Both the position numbers and the translations under genes were made by a program. A stretch of DNA of 64,000 nt, taken from the NCBI RefSeq assembly GCF_017874715.1, contig NZ_JAGGLR010000031.1:62001-126000 (forward strand), given 5' to 3'. The stretch comes from Streptomyces iranensis (GTDB lineage Bacteria > Actinomycetota > Actinomycetes > Streptomycetales > Streptomycetaceae). Below, piece after piece: positions 36,462 through 46,020 of this stretch. The notes beneath the pieces were generated by a model, which saw nothing but the letters and a program-made list of their open reading frames with translations, was not told where the DNA came from and searched no databases. How positions within the stretch are numbered: position 1 is the stretch's first letter; the number at the start of each line of letters is the position of its first letter.

Positions 36462-37625
36462 TCAGGCGTAGGGAGTGAAATGCGCTGGGGTGTGGTCGAT
36501 GGGCAGGTCGGGGCGCCAGGCGGTGAGGATCTGGGCGCTGCATACGAACAGGCCGTCGGGCAGCTGGTCCAGGGGGTACCAGGCCCAGTCACCGACGCTC
36601 TCGTCCGGCTGGGTGACCGGCCGGCCTTGCCAGGCGCTGACGGTGGCGCCGACGGTGACCCGCACCACGTCTCCGACGTGGTCGACGAGTGTGCCCAGGA
36701 GGGTGACGTCGTCGGGTCGGGCGATCAGGCCGGTTTCCTCGGCGAGTTCACGGATCACGGTCGCTTCCAGGGATTCCCCGGCTTCTACGGTTCCTCCCGG
36801 TAGTTCGAGGGTGCCGTGACGGTGGCGGCCGAGGAGTACGCCCTGGTCGCTGAGGACGATGGCGCCGACGCCGATGGCGGCGTGCGGCGCGGGCGGCCGG
36901 GTGGTGCGGGGGCGGCTGGAGATGCGTGCGGGGCGGTGTGGGAGGCGGCGGGCGCGGATGAGCTGCTGCACGACGGGGTTGTCCTCGTCGGAGGGGCGCA
37001 GAAGGTCGATGGCCTCGACTCGGAAGCCGTGCTCGGTGAGCAGGTCCTCCCACAGCCGCGGTGCCAGGACCCACATCCGGGTGGGCAGCGGTGGATCGTC
37101 GCGGAGCCTGAGCAGCTGCTCGCGTGGCTCGACGGTCGTGGATGGACCGTGGCCGTGCAGGTCGGTGTGGAGGAGCGAGAGGATCAGCGGGGCGCCGGGG
37201 CGCAGGCCGTCCCGCAGCGCGGGCAGGGAGCGGTGCGGGTCGGTGAAGGCGAGGCTGCCGATGGCGTACGCGGCGTCGAAGGGCTGTGCGGTGCGGAGGT
37301 GGTCGATCACGTCGCCATGTACGAAGTGGACGCCGGGAGTGCCTGCGTGTGTGCTGATGGCGCGTCGGTGCTGGGTGAGGGACAGTTCGATCGCGGTGAC
37401 CCGCGCATCGTGTGTTCGGGCCAGGTGTACGGCGTGGTGGCCGGGGCCGGAGCCGATGTCCAGGACGCGTTTGCCGGTGACGTCACCGAGGATCTCGGCA
37501 CCGGGACCGACCCCCTCCCACGGGGTCCACTCCAGCCGTTCGGGGACCGGCGGCATGTACCCATGGTTCAGCTGACGTTGGCCGTAAACGGTCCAGGCTT
37601 CGGCGTTGAAGTCCTCAACGGACAC
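36462..37625 (-). CDS. Bifunctional SAM methyltransferase / NUDIX hydrolase fusion
   Basis: The 387-residue protein joins two enzymes. Residues about 1-220 are a class I methyltransferase (KRVLDIGSGPGHHAVHLART, then ALRDGLRPGAPLILSLLHTD). After a proline/arginine-rich linker (about 225-245), residues about 248-375 are a NUDIX hydrolase with a complete box: GTVEAGESLEATVIRELAEE followed by TGL. The hydrolase would cleave a nucleoside diphosphate-linked compound. Fusions of this layout occur in Streptomyces, but their pathway is not established to my knowledge. It converges with the PKS gene across 38 bp, so a joint role is only positional inference. Confidence 0.88.
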   Translation of the reverse strand: MSVEDFNAEAWTVYGQRQLNHGYMPPVPERLEWTPWEGVGPGAEILGDVTGKRVLDIGSGPGHHAVHLARTHDARVTAIELSLTQHRRAISTHAGTPGVHFVHGDVIDHLRTAQPFDAAYAIGSLAFTDPHRSLPALRDGLRPGAPLILSLLHTDLHGHGPSTTVEPREQLLRLRDDPPLPTRMWVLAPRLWEDLLTEHGFRVEAIDLLRPSDEDNPVVQQLIRARRLPHRPARISSRPRTTRPPAPHAAIGVGAIVLSDQGVLLGRHRHGTLELPGGTVEAGESLEATVIRELAEETGLIARPDDVTLLGTLVDHVGDVVRVTVGATVSAWQGRPVTQPDESVGDWAWYPLDQLPDGLFVCSAQILTAWRPDLPIDHTPAHFTPYA

Positions 37626-37811
37626 GGGAACTCCCGAGAGCAGAGAGAGGAAAGTGGTAGCTGCGCGGCTTCATTGTCGGGTGTGGGTGTCAAGGCCCGG
37701 TTGCGAGATGGTGCGGGCCTCGGTCCTGGCGGGTGCGTTCGATGGCATCGAGGCGGGCCGATCGTGCCCAGGGGCCCCTTGTCCGGTGGACACCATCGTC
37801 GGATCATGAAT

Positions 37812-39384
37812 TCAGATGATCGGTTTGCGAGGGCCAGGGGGCTGGAGTGGCTGAAGCGGCTGGCTGGATTCCATGAGATCCAGTGCTCGCAGCGCGAGTG
37901 AGAGCCCTCCGCGAACCTCGGGGTCGTCCGCTGACCTGCCGAGCAGGCTGTTCAGTCGCTCGATGCGGTAGTAAAGGGTGCGGCGCTGGATGAACAGGGT
38001 TTCCGCCGCGCGTGACTTGTTGCCGTCCGCGGCCAGGTAGGCCCGCAGGGTCGGCAGCAGGGGATTGGACTCGGTCGCGTCGTGGCGCAGGAGCGGTCCG
38101 AGCTCGTCGTCGACGTATCGCCGCAGCTCCAGGCCGTCGGTGAGCGAGACAAGCAGACGCAGGACGCCGAGCCGGTCGAAGTGCAGCGTGGTGGGCTGCG
38201 CGCGCGTGGCGGCGACGGAAGCCGCCGTACGCGCCTGGCGTGTCGCGTCCGCGAGCTGGGTGGCCGGGACGCTGCGACTGACACCGGCGCGGACTCCGTC
38301 CCGGTCGAGTCGGTCGGTGAGCTGTTGCGCGGACAGCGGATTGGTCAGGCCGGCGATGGCCAGGACGTGCTCCCCGATGTCTGCTACGACGGCCGGGACC
38401 TTCAGCGATGCACAGCACGACGGCGGCGAGGGGCCGATCGCGCAGGTCGCGACCTATCCTCAGGGCCCGGTCGACGAACTGCTCACCGGTGATGTCTCCG
38501 AGCAGCAGCCGGTTGATGAGTGAGCTCTGCCGATGTGAGGCCCGTGCGCCGCTCTCCCGGTCGCCGAGCAGGGCGATGGCGATCGTGTCGGCGGCGCGGT
38601 CGAGGGCGTAGGCATGGACACCGGTCAGCTCGCCGGCGCCGTGGAAGACGTGGATCCAGCCCCATGCCTCGCCGCGGAGGACGATCATGCGCCGAGTACA
38701 GCCCGGTTCGTCGTGGGACTGGACCATGGAGGACTTGTTGTGCTGGCCCCCGGGGATGCCCGCCTGGTGGGCCATCCTGGCGTGCAGTCCCCAGTTCCTC
38801 ATCAGGAGATCGGTCTCGGCCGTGCCGCCGGCGTAGGCCACGACCTGGTGATCGGTGTCCTCGAGCACGACCGGGGAGCCGATGTGATGGGCGAGTGCCT
38901 CGGCGAAGGATACGTGGCTTCGGCTGGCCAGGAGGAGATGGATGAAATCCGCGTTGAGGCGCTCGAACGCGACGAGATCAGAGTTCCTCTCATCCGCGAT
39001 CAGCTCGTGCACCTGGGCGGACACCTCCACGAAGGGCAGTTCGTCCGCCAGACCGACGAGCGGGAAACCGAGCCGCCTGGCCTCGTCGATCAGCGCCGGG
39101 GGCATGGCGGTGAAAGCCCGGCCGCTGAGCTCGATGACCAGCGCGGAAGCCCCGGCCGCACTCACCTCCCGGATGTAGCGCCGCTGCTCACTCGCGGTCC
39201 GGCCGACGCCCAGGCCGGCGGTCAGGAGCAGCTCGCCACCGGTCAGGAACTGGGCGATGTCAGGGATCTCCACTGGGTGGACCCAGCGGATCGTATGGTC
39301 GAGATTCTCCTCGCCCGCGTATACCCGGGCGGTGGTGCGGCCGAATACTTCGAGTTGCAGGGCGGCTGCTACTGACAGAGCCAT
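37812..39384 (-). pseudogene. PucR-type regulator, frameshifted
   Basis: The N-terminal two thirds read as a PucR-family protein starting MALSVAAALQLEVFG (ATG 39384, preceded by GAAGAGGTCAGT), with FLTGGELLLTAGLGVG and FPLVGLADELPFVEV. Near 38411-38420 the frame changes: up to RDLRDRPLAAVVL in the first frame, then SLKVPAVVADIGEHVLAIAG in the second. The second frame continues to the PucR helix-turn-helix (AYLAADGNKSRAAETLFIQR, RTLYYRIERLNSLLG) and stops at 37812. Removing one base near ctgtgcatcg restores one frame of about 524 residues. The gene is divergent from the ADH-to-ThuA operon and would be its regulator if functional. A sequencing error is possible. Confidence 0.82.
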
Positions 39385-39840
39385 ACTGACCTCTTCGGAG
39401 CCAAGGGGGAAGGTTGCCCGCGAGGAGGCGGACCGGTGGGACGCGCCCCGGGACGGCGGGGCCCGGGGCCGGAAACAGATGCGCGGCACTGCCCGGTCGG
39501 TCTGAGCCGGGGCATGGGGCCGGGACATGGGGCCGGGGCCGATGAGGCCCTCAATGGCGGATTGCTTCAGTCGTTGCACGAATTATGCATACAGCCGGCG
39601 CAGTCTTGCACGTGCTGTGTCTGACTTACGGGCCGGCGGCCCACCATGCTGGTGAATCGCCACTAGGAGTGATCAACGCGACGGGGCGCACATGTGTGCC
39701 CGGATGGGCTGACGGCGCCGGGGGCGCCGCGCCCTGGCCGCCCGCCGGACTCCGCTTCCGTCGGGCGCCAATCCGCTCGTCGGCACGTAGAACGTGATGC
39801 GGTGCCGCACGGTGGGCCCCGTCTTTGGAGAGGACGCACG
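39385..39840. promoter_or_regulatory. Divergent intergenic region with direct repeats between PucR-type gene and ADH operon
   Basis: This 456-bp region separates the frameshifted PucR-type gene from the catabolic operon and holds no convincing gene. Near its middle CAGTCGTTGCACG (39568-39580) and CAGTCTTGCACG (39601-39612) form imperfect direct repeats 33 bp apart, followed by the small palindrome GCACGTGC. Such repeats are a plausible regulator site. The promoter of the ADH operon should lie between the repeats and 39841. Confidence 0.5.
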
Positions 39841-40947
39841 ATGAGAGCCGCCGTTGTCCGGGCCCCGTCCGGATCCTTCGAGATCGTGGATCTCCGTAAC
39901 CCGCGACCGGGCCCGGGGGAGATCCTCGTACGCATCGCTGCCTGCGGTGTCTGCCACACCGACCTCCATGTGCGGGACGGCTCGGTGACCTTTCCCTTTC
40001 CCGCCGTACTCGGGCATGAGGTCTCCGGGACGGTCGAGGCGGTCGGCGCCGGCGTTGCGCACATCAGCGCAGGTCAGAGTGTTGTGGGCGCCTTCGTCAT
40101 GCCGTGCGGGACGTGCTCGATGTGTACTTCCGGCCGGGAGGAATTGTGTGAGCCGTTCTTCGCGCACAACCGTTTGAACGGGACCCTCTATGACGGCACC
40201 ACCCGGCTGTTCGACGGCCACGGAAACCCGGTCTGGATGTATTCCATGGCAGGTCTCGCCGAGTACGCGGTGATGCCCGCGCTCGCCGCGGCGCCCATTC
40301 CCTCCGGTGGGCACCTGAAGGATTCGGCCATCCTCGGTTGCGCCTTCCTCACGGCCTATGGAGCCCTGGCACATGTCGGCGGGCTGCGGCCGGGATCGTC
40401 CGTGGTCGTCGTGGGTGCGGGAGGCGTCGGCCTCAGCACGGTGGCGGTGGCCAAGGCGTTGGGAGCCGACCAGATCGTGGCGGTCGACCTGGCGGACGAC
40501 CGGTTGCGGACCGCGGTGCACCTCGGGGCCACCGCGGTCGTCAACGCGGCGGCAGTGGATCCGGTGGAGGCGGTCCGGGACATCACCGGGGGCGGAGCCG
40601 CCCTGGTCCTCGAAGCGATCGGCAGGCCCGGCACCTTCCGGCAGGCCACGGAAATGGCCGCCGACGGCGGTCGCTGCGTGATGGTCGGGATCGCACCGGT
40701 CGGCACGACCGCGGAGATCGAGATCACGCGGCTCGTGCGCCGCAAGATCCAGGTCTGCGGTTCCTTCGGCGGGCGCCCTCGCCAGGACCTGGCGCATCTC
40801 GGGCAGCTCGTGGCGGACAAACTCCTCGATCCCGGAGCCCTGATCAGCCGGCGCTTCGCCCTCGAGGAAGCCGACCTGGCCTACCGGCTCCTGAGCGAAG
40901 GCAAGATCGTCGGTCGCGCGCTCATCGAGGTCCAGGCCGACGCCTGA
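39841..40947 (+). CDS. Zinc-dependent medium-chain alcohol dehydrogenase
   Basis: The 368-residue protein has the catalytic-zinc residues Cys38 (ACGVCHTD) and His59-Glu60 (LGHEVSG), four cysteines for the structural zinc (Cys89, 92, 95, 103 in MPCGTCSMCTSGREELC), and the NAD-binding motif VVVVGAGGVGLSTVAVAKAL. It oxidises an alcohol to an aldehyde or ketone with NAD(P)+ in the cytosol. It is the first gene of the operon extending to 48284. Substrate specificity is not readable; a polyol- or sugar-derived alcohol would fit its neighbours. ATG 39841 follows GGAGAGGACGC. Confidence 0.92.
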   Translation: MRAAVVRAPSGSFEIVDLRNPRPGPGEILVRIAACGVCHTDLHVRDGSVTFPFPAVLGHEVSGTVEAVGAGVAHISAGQSVVGAFVMPCGTCSMCTSGREELCEPFFAHNRLNGTLYDGTTRLFDGHGNPVWMYSMAGLAEYAVMPALAAAPIPSGGHLKDSAILGCAFLTAYGALAHVGGLRPGSSVVVVGAGGVGLSTVAVAKALGADQIVAVDLADDRLRTAVHLGATAVVNAAAVDPVEAVRDITGGGAALVLEAIGRPGTFRQATEMAADGGRCVMVGIAPVGTTAEIEITRLVRRKIQVCGSFGGRPRQDLAHLGQLVADKLLDPGALISRRFALEEADLAYRLLSEGKIVGRALIEVQADA

Positions 40948-41152
40948 CAGTGGCCGACGGCCTGGGACAGCCCCGGCCGACCAACTCGACTGTCCAGGGT
41001 GTGCAGCAGATCCGGGATTTCATTCCCATTGTGTGTCTGTGGTGTGGCGCCTTGAGCGGGCGAGACTGGCCGTCGACGGCGTTACCGGTGGCCGAATGGC
41101 AGCCCGGGAGCGCCGGGAAATTCACATGAACACCCTCGCTAGGAGATCCAGC

Positions 41153-42481
41153 GTGCCCGTCGTACTCAAATCCGCGACGTCCAAGAACGACGTGCGTAGC
41201 AGTCGTCCCGTCGTTTTCGACACTGTGGCCGAGGTCATCGCGGACGTGCGCGCCCACGGTGACGAGGCTGTCCGCCGGTACTCGACGAAGTTCGACGCGT
41301 GGGACCGGGCCTCCTACCGGCTTGGTCCCGATGAGATCAGGTCGATAGTCTCCGGAGTTCCCACCAGTGTTCTTGACGACCTGCGGTTTGTGCAGCGACA
41401 GGTGCAGAACTTCGCTCAGGCGCAGCGTGACTCCGTGCACGATTTCGAGATCGAGACGCTTCCGGGTGTTTTCCTCGGGCAGCGCAACATTCCCGTGAGC
41501 GCGGCGGGTGCCTATGTCCCCGGCGGCCGGTATCCGCTGACGGCGTCGGCGCACATGACCATCGTCACGGCGAAGGTCGCCGGTGTGGAGCGGGTGGCCG
41601 CCACGACTCCGCCCAACGAGGGTGCGCCGCCGCCCATCAGTGTTGCCGCCATGCACTTGGCGGGCGCCGAGGAGATTTACGTGCTCGGTGGTGTGCAGGC
41701 GGTGGCCGCCCTCGCGTTGGGCACTGAGACGATCGACCCGGTCAGCATGGTGGCCGGCCCTGGCAACGCGTACGTCGCGGAGGCCAAGCGGCAACTCTTC
41801 GGCGAGGTCGGCATCGATCTGTTCGCCGGTCCGACGGAGGTGCTGATCGTCGCCGACGGGACGGCGGACCCGTTCACCATCGCCGTCGACCTGCTCAGTC
41901 AGGCGGAGCACGGCCCCGACTCTCCGGCGGTGCTCATCACCACGTCCCATGAGGTCGGCCGGCGTGCCATCGAGTACGTCGATGCGCTGCTGCCGGGTCT
42001 GCCGACTGGCAGGGTCGCGGGGGCGGCATGGCGTGACCACGGCGAGGTGCTGCTGGTGGAGAGCCAGGAAGAGGCATTCGCCCTGGCCGATACCTATGCG
42101 AGCGAGCACGTGCAGATCTTCACCGCCGAGCCGCGTGACGCCCTTGCGGGCATGCGGGACTACGGAGCGCTGTTCCTCGGCCAGGACACGTCCGTCGCCT
42201 ACGGCGACAAGGTCATCGGCACCAATCACGTTCTGCCGACGCTGGGCGCCGCTCGGTACACGGGTGGTCTGTGGGTCGGGAAGTACCTGAAGACGGTCAC
42301 TTACCAGGAGATCCGGGACCCGCGCAGCAGTGCGCTGCTCGGTGAGCTGTGCGGCCGGGCATCCCGGCTGGAGAACTTCGAGGGACATGCCCGCTCCGGG
42401 GACCTGCGCGCCGCGCGCCATGGCGGTGCGAGCCTGTCGTGGACCGATCACGATGTACGCCTCGGCGACGCAAGGCCGTAG
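41153..42481 (+). CDS. Histidinol-dehydrogenase-family enzyme in a catabolic setting
   Basis: The 442-residue protein keeps the HisD fold and active site: GPGNAYVAEAKRQLFGEVGI, the metal-ligand pair in LSQAEHGPD, the catalytic Glu-His in YASEHVQIF, YGDKVIGTNHVLPT and the final His in FEGHARS. True HisD belongs to a histidine operon, whereas this gene sits in an operon of alcohol-oxidising genes. That context favours the catabolic branch that includes sulfopropanediol 3-dehydrogenase (HpsN), which oxidises a primary alcohol to a carboxylate in two steps. The substrate here is unknown. GTG 41153 is preferred because AGGAGA lies 6 bp upstream; ATG 41126 is an in-frame alternative. Confidence 0.85.
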   Translation: MPVVLKSATSKNDVRSSRPVVFDTVAEVIADVRAHGDEAVRRYSTKFDAWDRASYRLGPDEIRSIVSGVPTSVLDDLRFVQRQVQNFAQAQRDSVHDFEIETLPGVFLGQRNIPVSAAGAYVPGGRYPLTASAHMTIVTAKVAGVERVAATTPPNEGAPPPISVAAMHLAGAEEIYVLGGVQAVAALALGTETIDPVSMVAGPGNAYVAEAKRQLFGEVGIDLFAGPTEVLIVADGTADPFTIAVDLLSQAEHGPDSPAVLITTSHEVGRRAIEYVDALLPGLPTGRVAGAAWRDHGEVLLVESQEEAFALADTYASEHVQIFTAEPRDALAGMRDYGALFLGQDTSVAYGDKVIGTNHVLPTLGAARYTGGLWVGKYLKTVTYQEIRDPRSSALLGELCGRASRLENFEGHARSGDLRAARHGGASLSWTDHDVRLGDARP

Positions 42482-42597
42482 GCCGTGTCGGCCTTCACCT
42501 CGGCCGCCCGGGGGAGGAGCGGTGGTGACCCGCGCGCCCACATCAGCAGGCAAAGGTCTTTTCGCGAGGACCGAATCCATATCGAGGGACGAAACCC

Positions 42598-44184
42598 ATG
42601 AGCGGAAATTCACCCTTTCCCGACGATGGCCCGAAGAGGTCGCGCTACGACTTCGTGATCGTCGGTTCCGGTATGGGCGGCGCCACGATGGCGTACGCCT
42701 TGAAGGACTCCGGTGCCGGCGTTCTGCTGATCGAGCGTGGTGATTTCCTGCCGCAGGAGAAGCAGAACTGGGACGCCGATGCCATCTTCATGAAGCACCG
42801 GTACCAGAACGCCGAGAAATGGTATGACGCTGCGGGAAAGGCGTTCACCCCCGGCAACTACTACTACGTCGGTGGCAACACCAAGCTCTACGGAGCCTCT
42901 CTCGTGCGTTTTCGCCGTGAAGACTTCCGGGCGACGGAGCACGCGGATGGCACCTCTCCGGAGTGGCCTTTCCAGTACGACGACCTGCGGCCGTACTACC
43001 TGCGCGCGGAGCAGCTGTACCGGGTGCACGGCGACCACTCCGACGACCCGACGCTGGAGCGCGACGAGCCGTTCCCGTTCCCGGCGATCGGCCACGAACC
43101 CTCCGTCCAGGAGGCGGCCGAGGCGCTGAAGCGGATGGGCTTCACACCCTCGAACATCCCGCTCGGCATCGACCTGCGCGACGGTGGCGGCTGTATCCGC
43201 TGCGCCAGCTGCGACGGCTTTCCGTGCCGGGTGCTGGCGAAGTCCGACGCGGACGTGTGCTGTGTTCGCCCCGCTCTGGCCTCCGGTTCCGTGGAGTTGC
43301 TGACCAACGCCTATGTCGACCGTGTGCGGACGGACGCCACCGGCACCCGTGCGACCGGGGTGGATGTCACCCACCGCACCTCGTCGACGAGCATTGATGC
43401 CGGGACCGTGGTCGTCTGCTGTGGCGCCGTCAACTCGGCCGCCCTACTGCTGCGTTCGGCAAATGACCGGCACCCGCAGGGACTGGGCAACGCCTCCGGA
43501 GTGGTCGGCCGCCACTACATGGTCCACAACAACACGGTGATGGTGGGCGTTCATCCGACCCGGAAGAACACCGCGGAGTTCCAGAAGACGTTGTACTTGA
43601 ACGACTTCTACACGAAGGGCACCGCGGATCATCCCTTCCCGTTGGGCCACGTCCAGCTGATCGGAAAGCTCCAGGCGGAGATGTTGGCCGGGCAGCGGCC
43701 GGCGATCCCCAAGTGGGCCCTGCGCTATGCCGCTCACCGCAGTATGGACTGGTGGCTGTTCACGGAGGATCTGCCGGATCCGGAGAACCGGGTCTCGCTG
43801 ACTCCGAGGGGTGACATCCAGGTCCGCCGGGTGCCCAACAACGTCCGCGCACATCAGGTGCTGGTGCGCGAGATGCGCAAGCTCTTGCGCCGTATGGGCT
43901 ATCCCCTGGTCTTGAGCCAGCGCACGGGAATCGAGGTGAACTCGCACCAGGCGGGCACTGTCCGGGCGGGGGCCGACCCGGCGACTTCCGCGCTGGACGC
44001 GAACTGCCGTTCCCACGACGTCGAGAACCTCTACGTCGTCGACTCCGCCTTCTTCCCGTCGCTGCCGGTGATGAACCCGGCGCTGACCATCGCTGCGAAC
44101 GCTCTCCGGGTCGCGGATCACCTCACCGGCACCACCGCCACCACGTCCGAGACCGTCTCCACCCAGCACACGACCGAGAGGTAG
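42598..44184 (+). CDS. GMC-family FAD oxidoreductase
   Basis: The 528-residue flavoprotein has the FAD-binding motif FVIVGSGMGGATMAYALKDS near residues 18-37. A cysteine-rich insert reads GGCIRCASCDGFPC. The GMC C-terminal signature runs through NSHQAGTVRAGADPATSALD and VVDSAFFPSLPVMNPALTIA, with likely catalytic His450 and Asn493. Members oxidise alcohols or sugars. No signal peptide is seen, so it is probably cytosolic and may pass electrons to a quinone or another acceptor. Its stop is 2 bp before the ThDP enzyme start, suggesting coupled translation. Confidence 0.9.
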   Translation: MSGNSPFPDDGPKRSRYDFVIVGSGMGGATMAYALKDSGAGVLLIERGDFLPQEKQNWDADAIFMKHRYQNAEKWYDAAGKAFTPGNYYYVGGNTKLYGASLVRFRREDFRATEHADGTSPEWPFQYDDLRPYYLRAEQLYRVHGDHSDDPTLERDEPFPFPAIGHEPSVQEAAEALKRMGFTPSNIPLGIDLRDGGGCIRCASCDGFPCRVLAKSDADVCCVRPALASGSVELLTNAYVDRVRTDATGTRATGVDVTHRTSSTSIDAGTVVVCCGAVNSAALLLRSANDRHPQGLGNASGVVGRHYMVHNNTVMVGVHPTRKNTAEFQKTLYLNDFYTKGTADHPFPLGHVQLIGKLQAEMLAGQRPAIPKWALRYAAHRSMDWWLFTEDLPDPENRVSLTPRGDIQVRRVPNNVRAHQVLVREMRKLLRRMGYPLVLSQRTGIEVNSHQAGTVRAGADPATSALDANCRSHDVENLYVVDSAFFPSLPVMNPALTIAANALRVADHLTGTTATTSETVSTQHTTER

Positions 44185-44186
44185 AC

Positions 44187-45983
44187 ATGCCCCAGTACAG
44201 CGGCGGCCAGATCGTCGTCGACTTCCTCATCCGCGAAGGCGTCGAGAAGGTCTTCGCCATTCCCGGTCACGGCAATACCGCGCTCCTCGACGCGTTCGTC
44301 GATCGCGCTGATGAGATCGAGGTCGTCCCGGCGATGCACGAGCAGGGCGCCGCGCACATGGCGGACGGCTATTACCGCGCCACAGGCAAGATCGCCGTGT
44401 GCTGTACGTCCATCGGGCCGGGCGCCACCAACACGCTCACCGGCCTCACCACGGCCTTCGCCGACTCCCAGCCGTTCCTGCTGATCACCGGCGCTGTCCA
44501 CACCTACATGGAGAACCGTGGCGTCCTGCAGGAGATCGACCGGCCGCATGGCAACAACTTCCCGCGCATGGCCGAACCGGTGGTCAAGCGCTGGTGGCAG
44601 CCCAGCCGGGTCGACCAGCTGCCCACTGTGCTGGCGCAGGCTTTCAGCACGATGTACGAGGGGCGGCGCGGCCCGGTCCTGCTCGACATCCCGCAGGATC
44701 TGCAGGCCGAGTACGGCGAATACGAGCCCGAGGTCACGCGGCGGCGGCGCGCTCACGGTCGTACGGGAGGTGACCCCGAGCGGATCGCTGAGGCGGCGCG
44801 GCTGCTCGCGGGGGCGAAGCGTCCGGTCATTCTGGCCGGGGGCGGTGTGATCGCTTCTGAGGCGAGTGAGGAACTGTTGGCTGTCGCCGAGCGGTTGGGC
44901 GCCCCGGTGACGCACTCCTTCATGGGCAAGGGAGCTTTCCCCGCCGATCACGACCTGTATGCGTGGCCCTGCGGCGACCTGGGCTCGATCCCGGGTAACG
45001 GCATGACGCGCTCCGCCGATGTGATTCTCGCGGTCGGCTGTCGTTTCAGCGACCGCGTCACCTCCTCGTACAAGCCGGGTGTCACCTTCAACATCCCGGA
45101 CACCAAGCTGGTGCAGATTGACATCGACGGCTTTGAGATCGGCCGCAACTATCCGGCCGAGGTGGGCATCGTCGGTGACGCCAAGTCCTGCCTGAGCTCT
45201 CTGCTGGGCGAACTGGCGAAGCTGGGCGAGATCCCGGACTGGCGGTCCTCCGCTTATTTCGCCGAGCTGCGGCATCTGAAGGCGCAGTGGGAGGAGCACC
45301 TGCGCCCGATGCGGACCACCGACTATCTGCCGATGACCAACTCCCGTGCCATGGTGGAGATCCGCAAGGCCTTCCCCCGCGAAGGCATCCTGGTCACCGA
45401 CTCCAGCAACCCCGCCAACCAGGCGTTCAACGAGTTCCCCGTCTACGGGCCGCGCACCAACATCGTGGCCGGCGGCATGTCGGGCATCGGCTTCGGCCTC
45501 CCGGCCGCCATTGGAGCGCAGGTCGGCGCAGCCGACAAGCCCGTCCTGGCGATGGTCGGTGACGGCAGCTTCCTGCAGACCGGCACGGAGTTGGCGTCCG
45601 CGGTCATGCTCGATCTGCCGCTGGTGGTGGTCGTGCTGAACAACGGAGGCTGGGAGGCGATCAAGGACCTGCAGATCAGCCTCTTCGGGCGCGAGCGCCA
45701 GATCGTCAGCGGTTGGACCACCAAGGACGGCAAGCCGTACTTCGCCAACATCACCGAGTTCGCCCGCTCTCTCGGCTGCACGGCCGAGCGGGTCGAGGAC
45801 CCGGCGAAGCTGGAGGATGCCGTGCGCCGTGCCTTCGAGACCTCCGGTCCGGTGGTCATCGAGGCCATGAGCGCCCATGAGCTGCCGTGGACCGAGATGC
45901 ACCCGACCGGCTGGTGGGACATCACCGTCCCCGCCTACCACGGTGACACCCGCGACGAGTACGTCAACCACCGCGGCTTCTAG
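44187..45983 (+). CDS. Thiamine diphosphate enzyme of the acetolactate synthase-like family
   Basis: The 598-residue protein has the three-domain layout of ThDP carboligases/decarboxylases: N-terminal pyrimidine-binding domain with the activating Glu52 (MHEQGAAHMADGYYRATG), central domain (GAKRPVILAGGGVIASEA), and C-terminal domain with the metal site GDGSFLQTGTELAS (Asp459) through VVLNNGG. The family includes acetolactate synthase, glyoxylate carboligase, sulfoacetaldehyde acetyltransferase and the inositol-pathway hydrolase IolD, and I cannot choose between them. Its context among alcohol and aldehyde oxidisers suggests it acts on a keto-acid or aldehyde produced there. GAGAGG precedes the start. 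Confidence 0.88.
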   Translation: MPQYSGGQIVVDFLIREGVEKVFAIPGHGNTALLDAFVDRADEIEVVPAMHEQGAAHMADGYYRATGKIAVCCTSIGPGATNTLTGLTTAFADSQPFLLITGAVHTYMENRGVLQEIDRPHGNNFPRMAEPVVKRWWQPSRVDQLPTVLAQAFSTMYEGRRGPVLLDIPQDLQAEYGEYEPEVTRRRRAHGRTGGDPERIAEAARLLAGAKRPVILAGGGVIASEASEELLAVAERLGAPVTHSFMGKGAFPADHDLYAWPCGDLGSIPGNGMTRSADVILAVGCRFSDRVTSSYKPGVTFNIPDTKLVQIDIDGFEIGRNYPAEVGIVGDAKSCLSSLLGELAKLGEIPDWRSSAYFAELRHLKAQWEEHLRPMRTTDYLPMTNSRAMVEIRKAFPREGILVTDSSNPANQAFNEFPVYGPRTNIVAGGMSGIGFGLPAAIGAQVGAADKPVLAMVGDGSFLQTGTELASAVMLDLPLVVVVLNNGGWEAIKDLQISLFGRERQIVSGWTTKDGKPYFANITEFARSLGCTAERVEDPAKLEDAVRRAFETSGPVVIEAMSAHELPWTEMHPTGWWDITVPAYHGDTRDEYVNHRGF

Positions 45984-46020
45984 CTTGGAGCTTCTCCAAA
46001 CGTGGCTTCGAAAGGAAATG

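Noticed and set aside
33592..36543. A 983-codon minus-strand open frame opposite the end of the PKS
   Set aside because: No domain is recognisable and it overlaps intact DH, KR, ACP and TE coding sequence on the other strand.
41153..42481. Histidine biosynthesis gene hisD
   Set aside because: The active site is conserved, but the neighbours are alcohol-oxidising and transport genes and no other his genes are present; a catabolic HisD-family enzyme is more likely.
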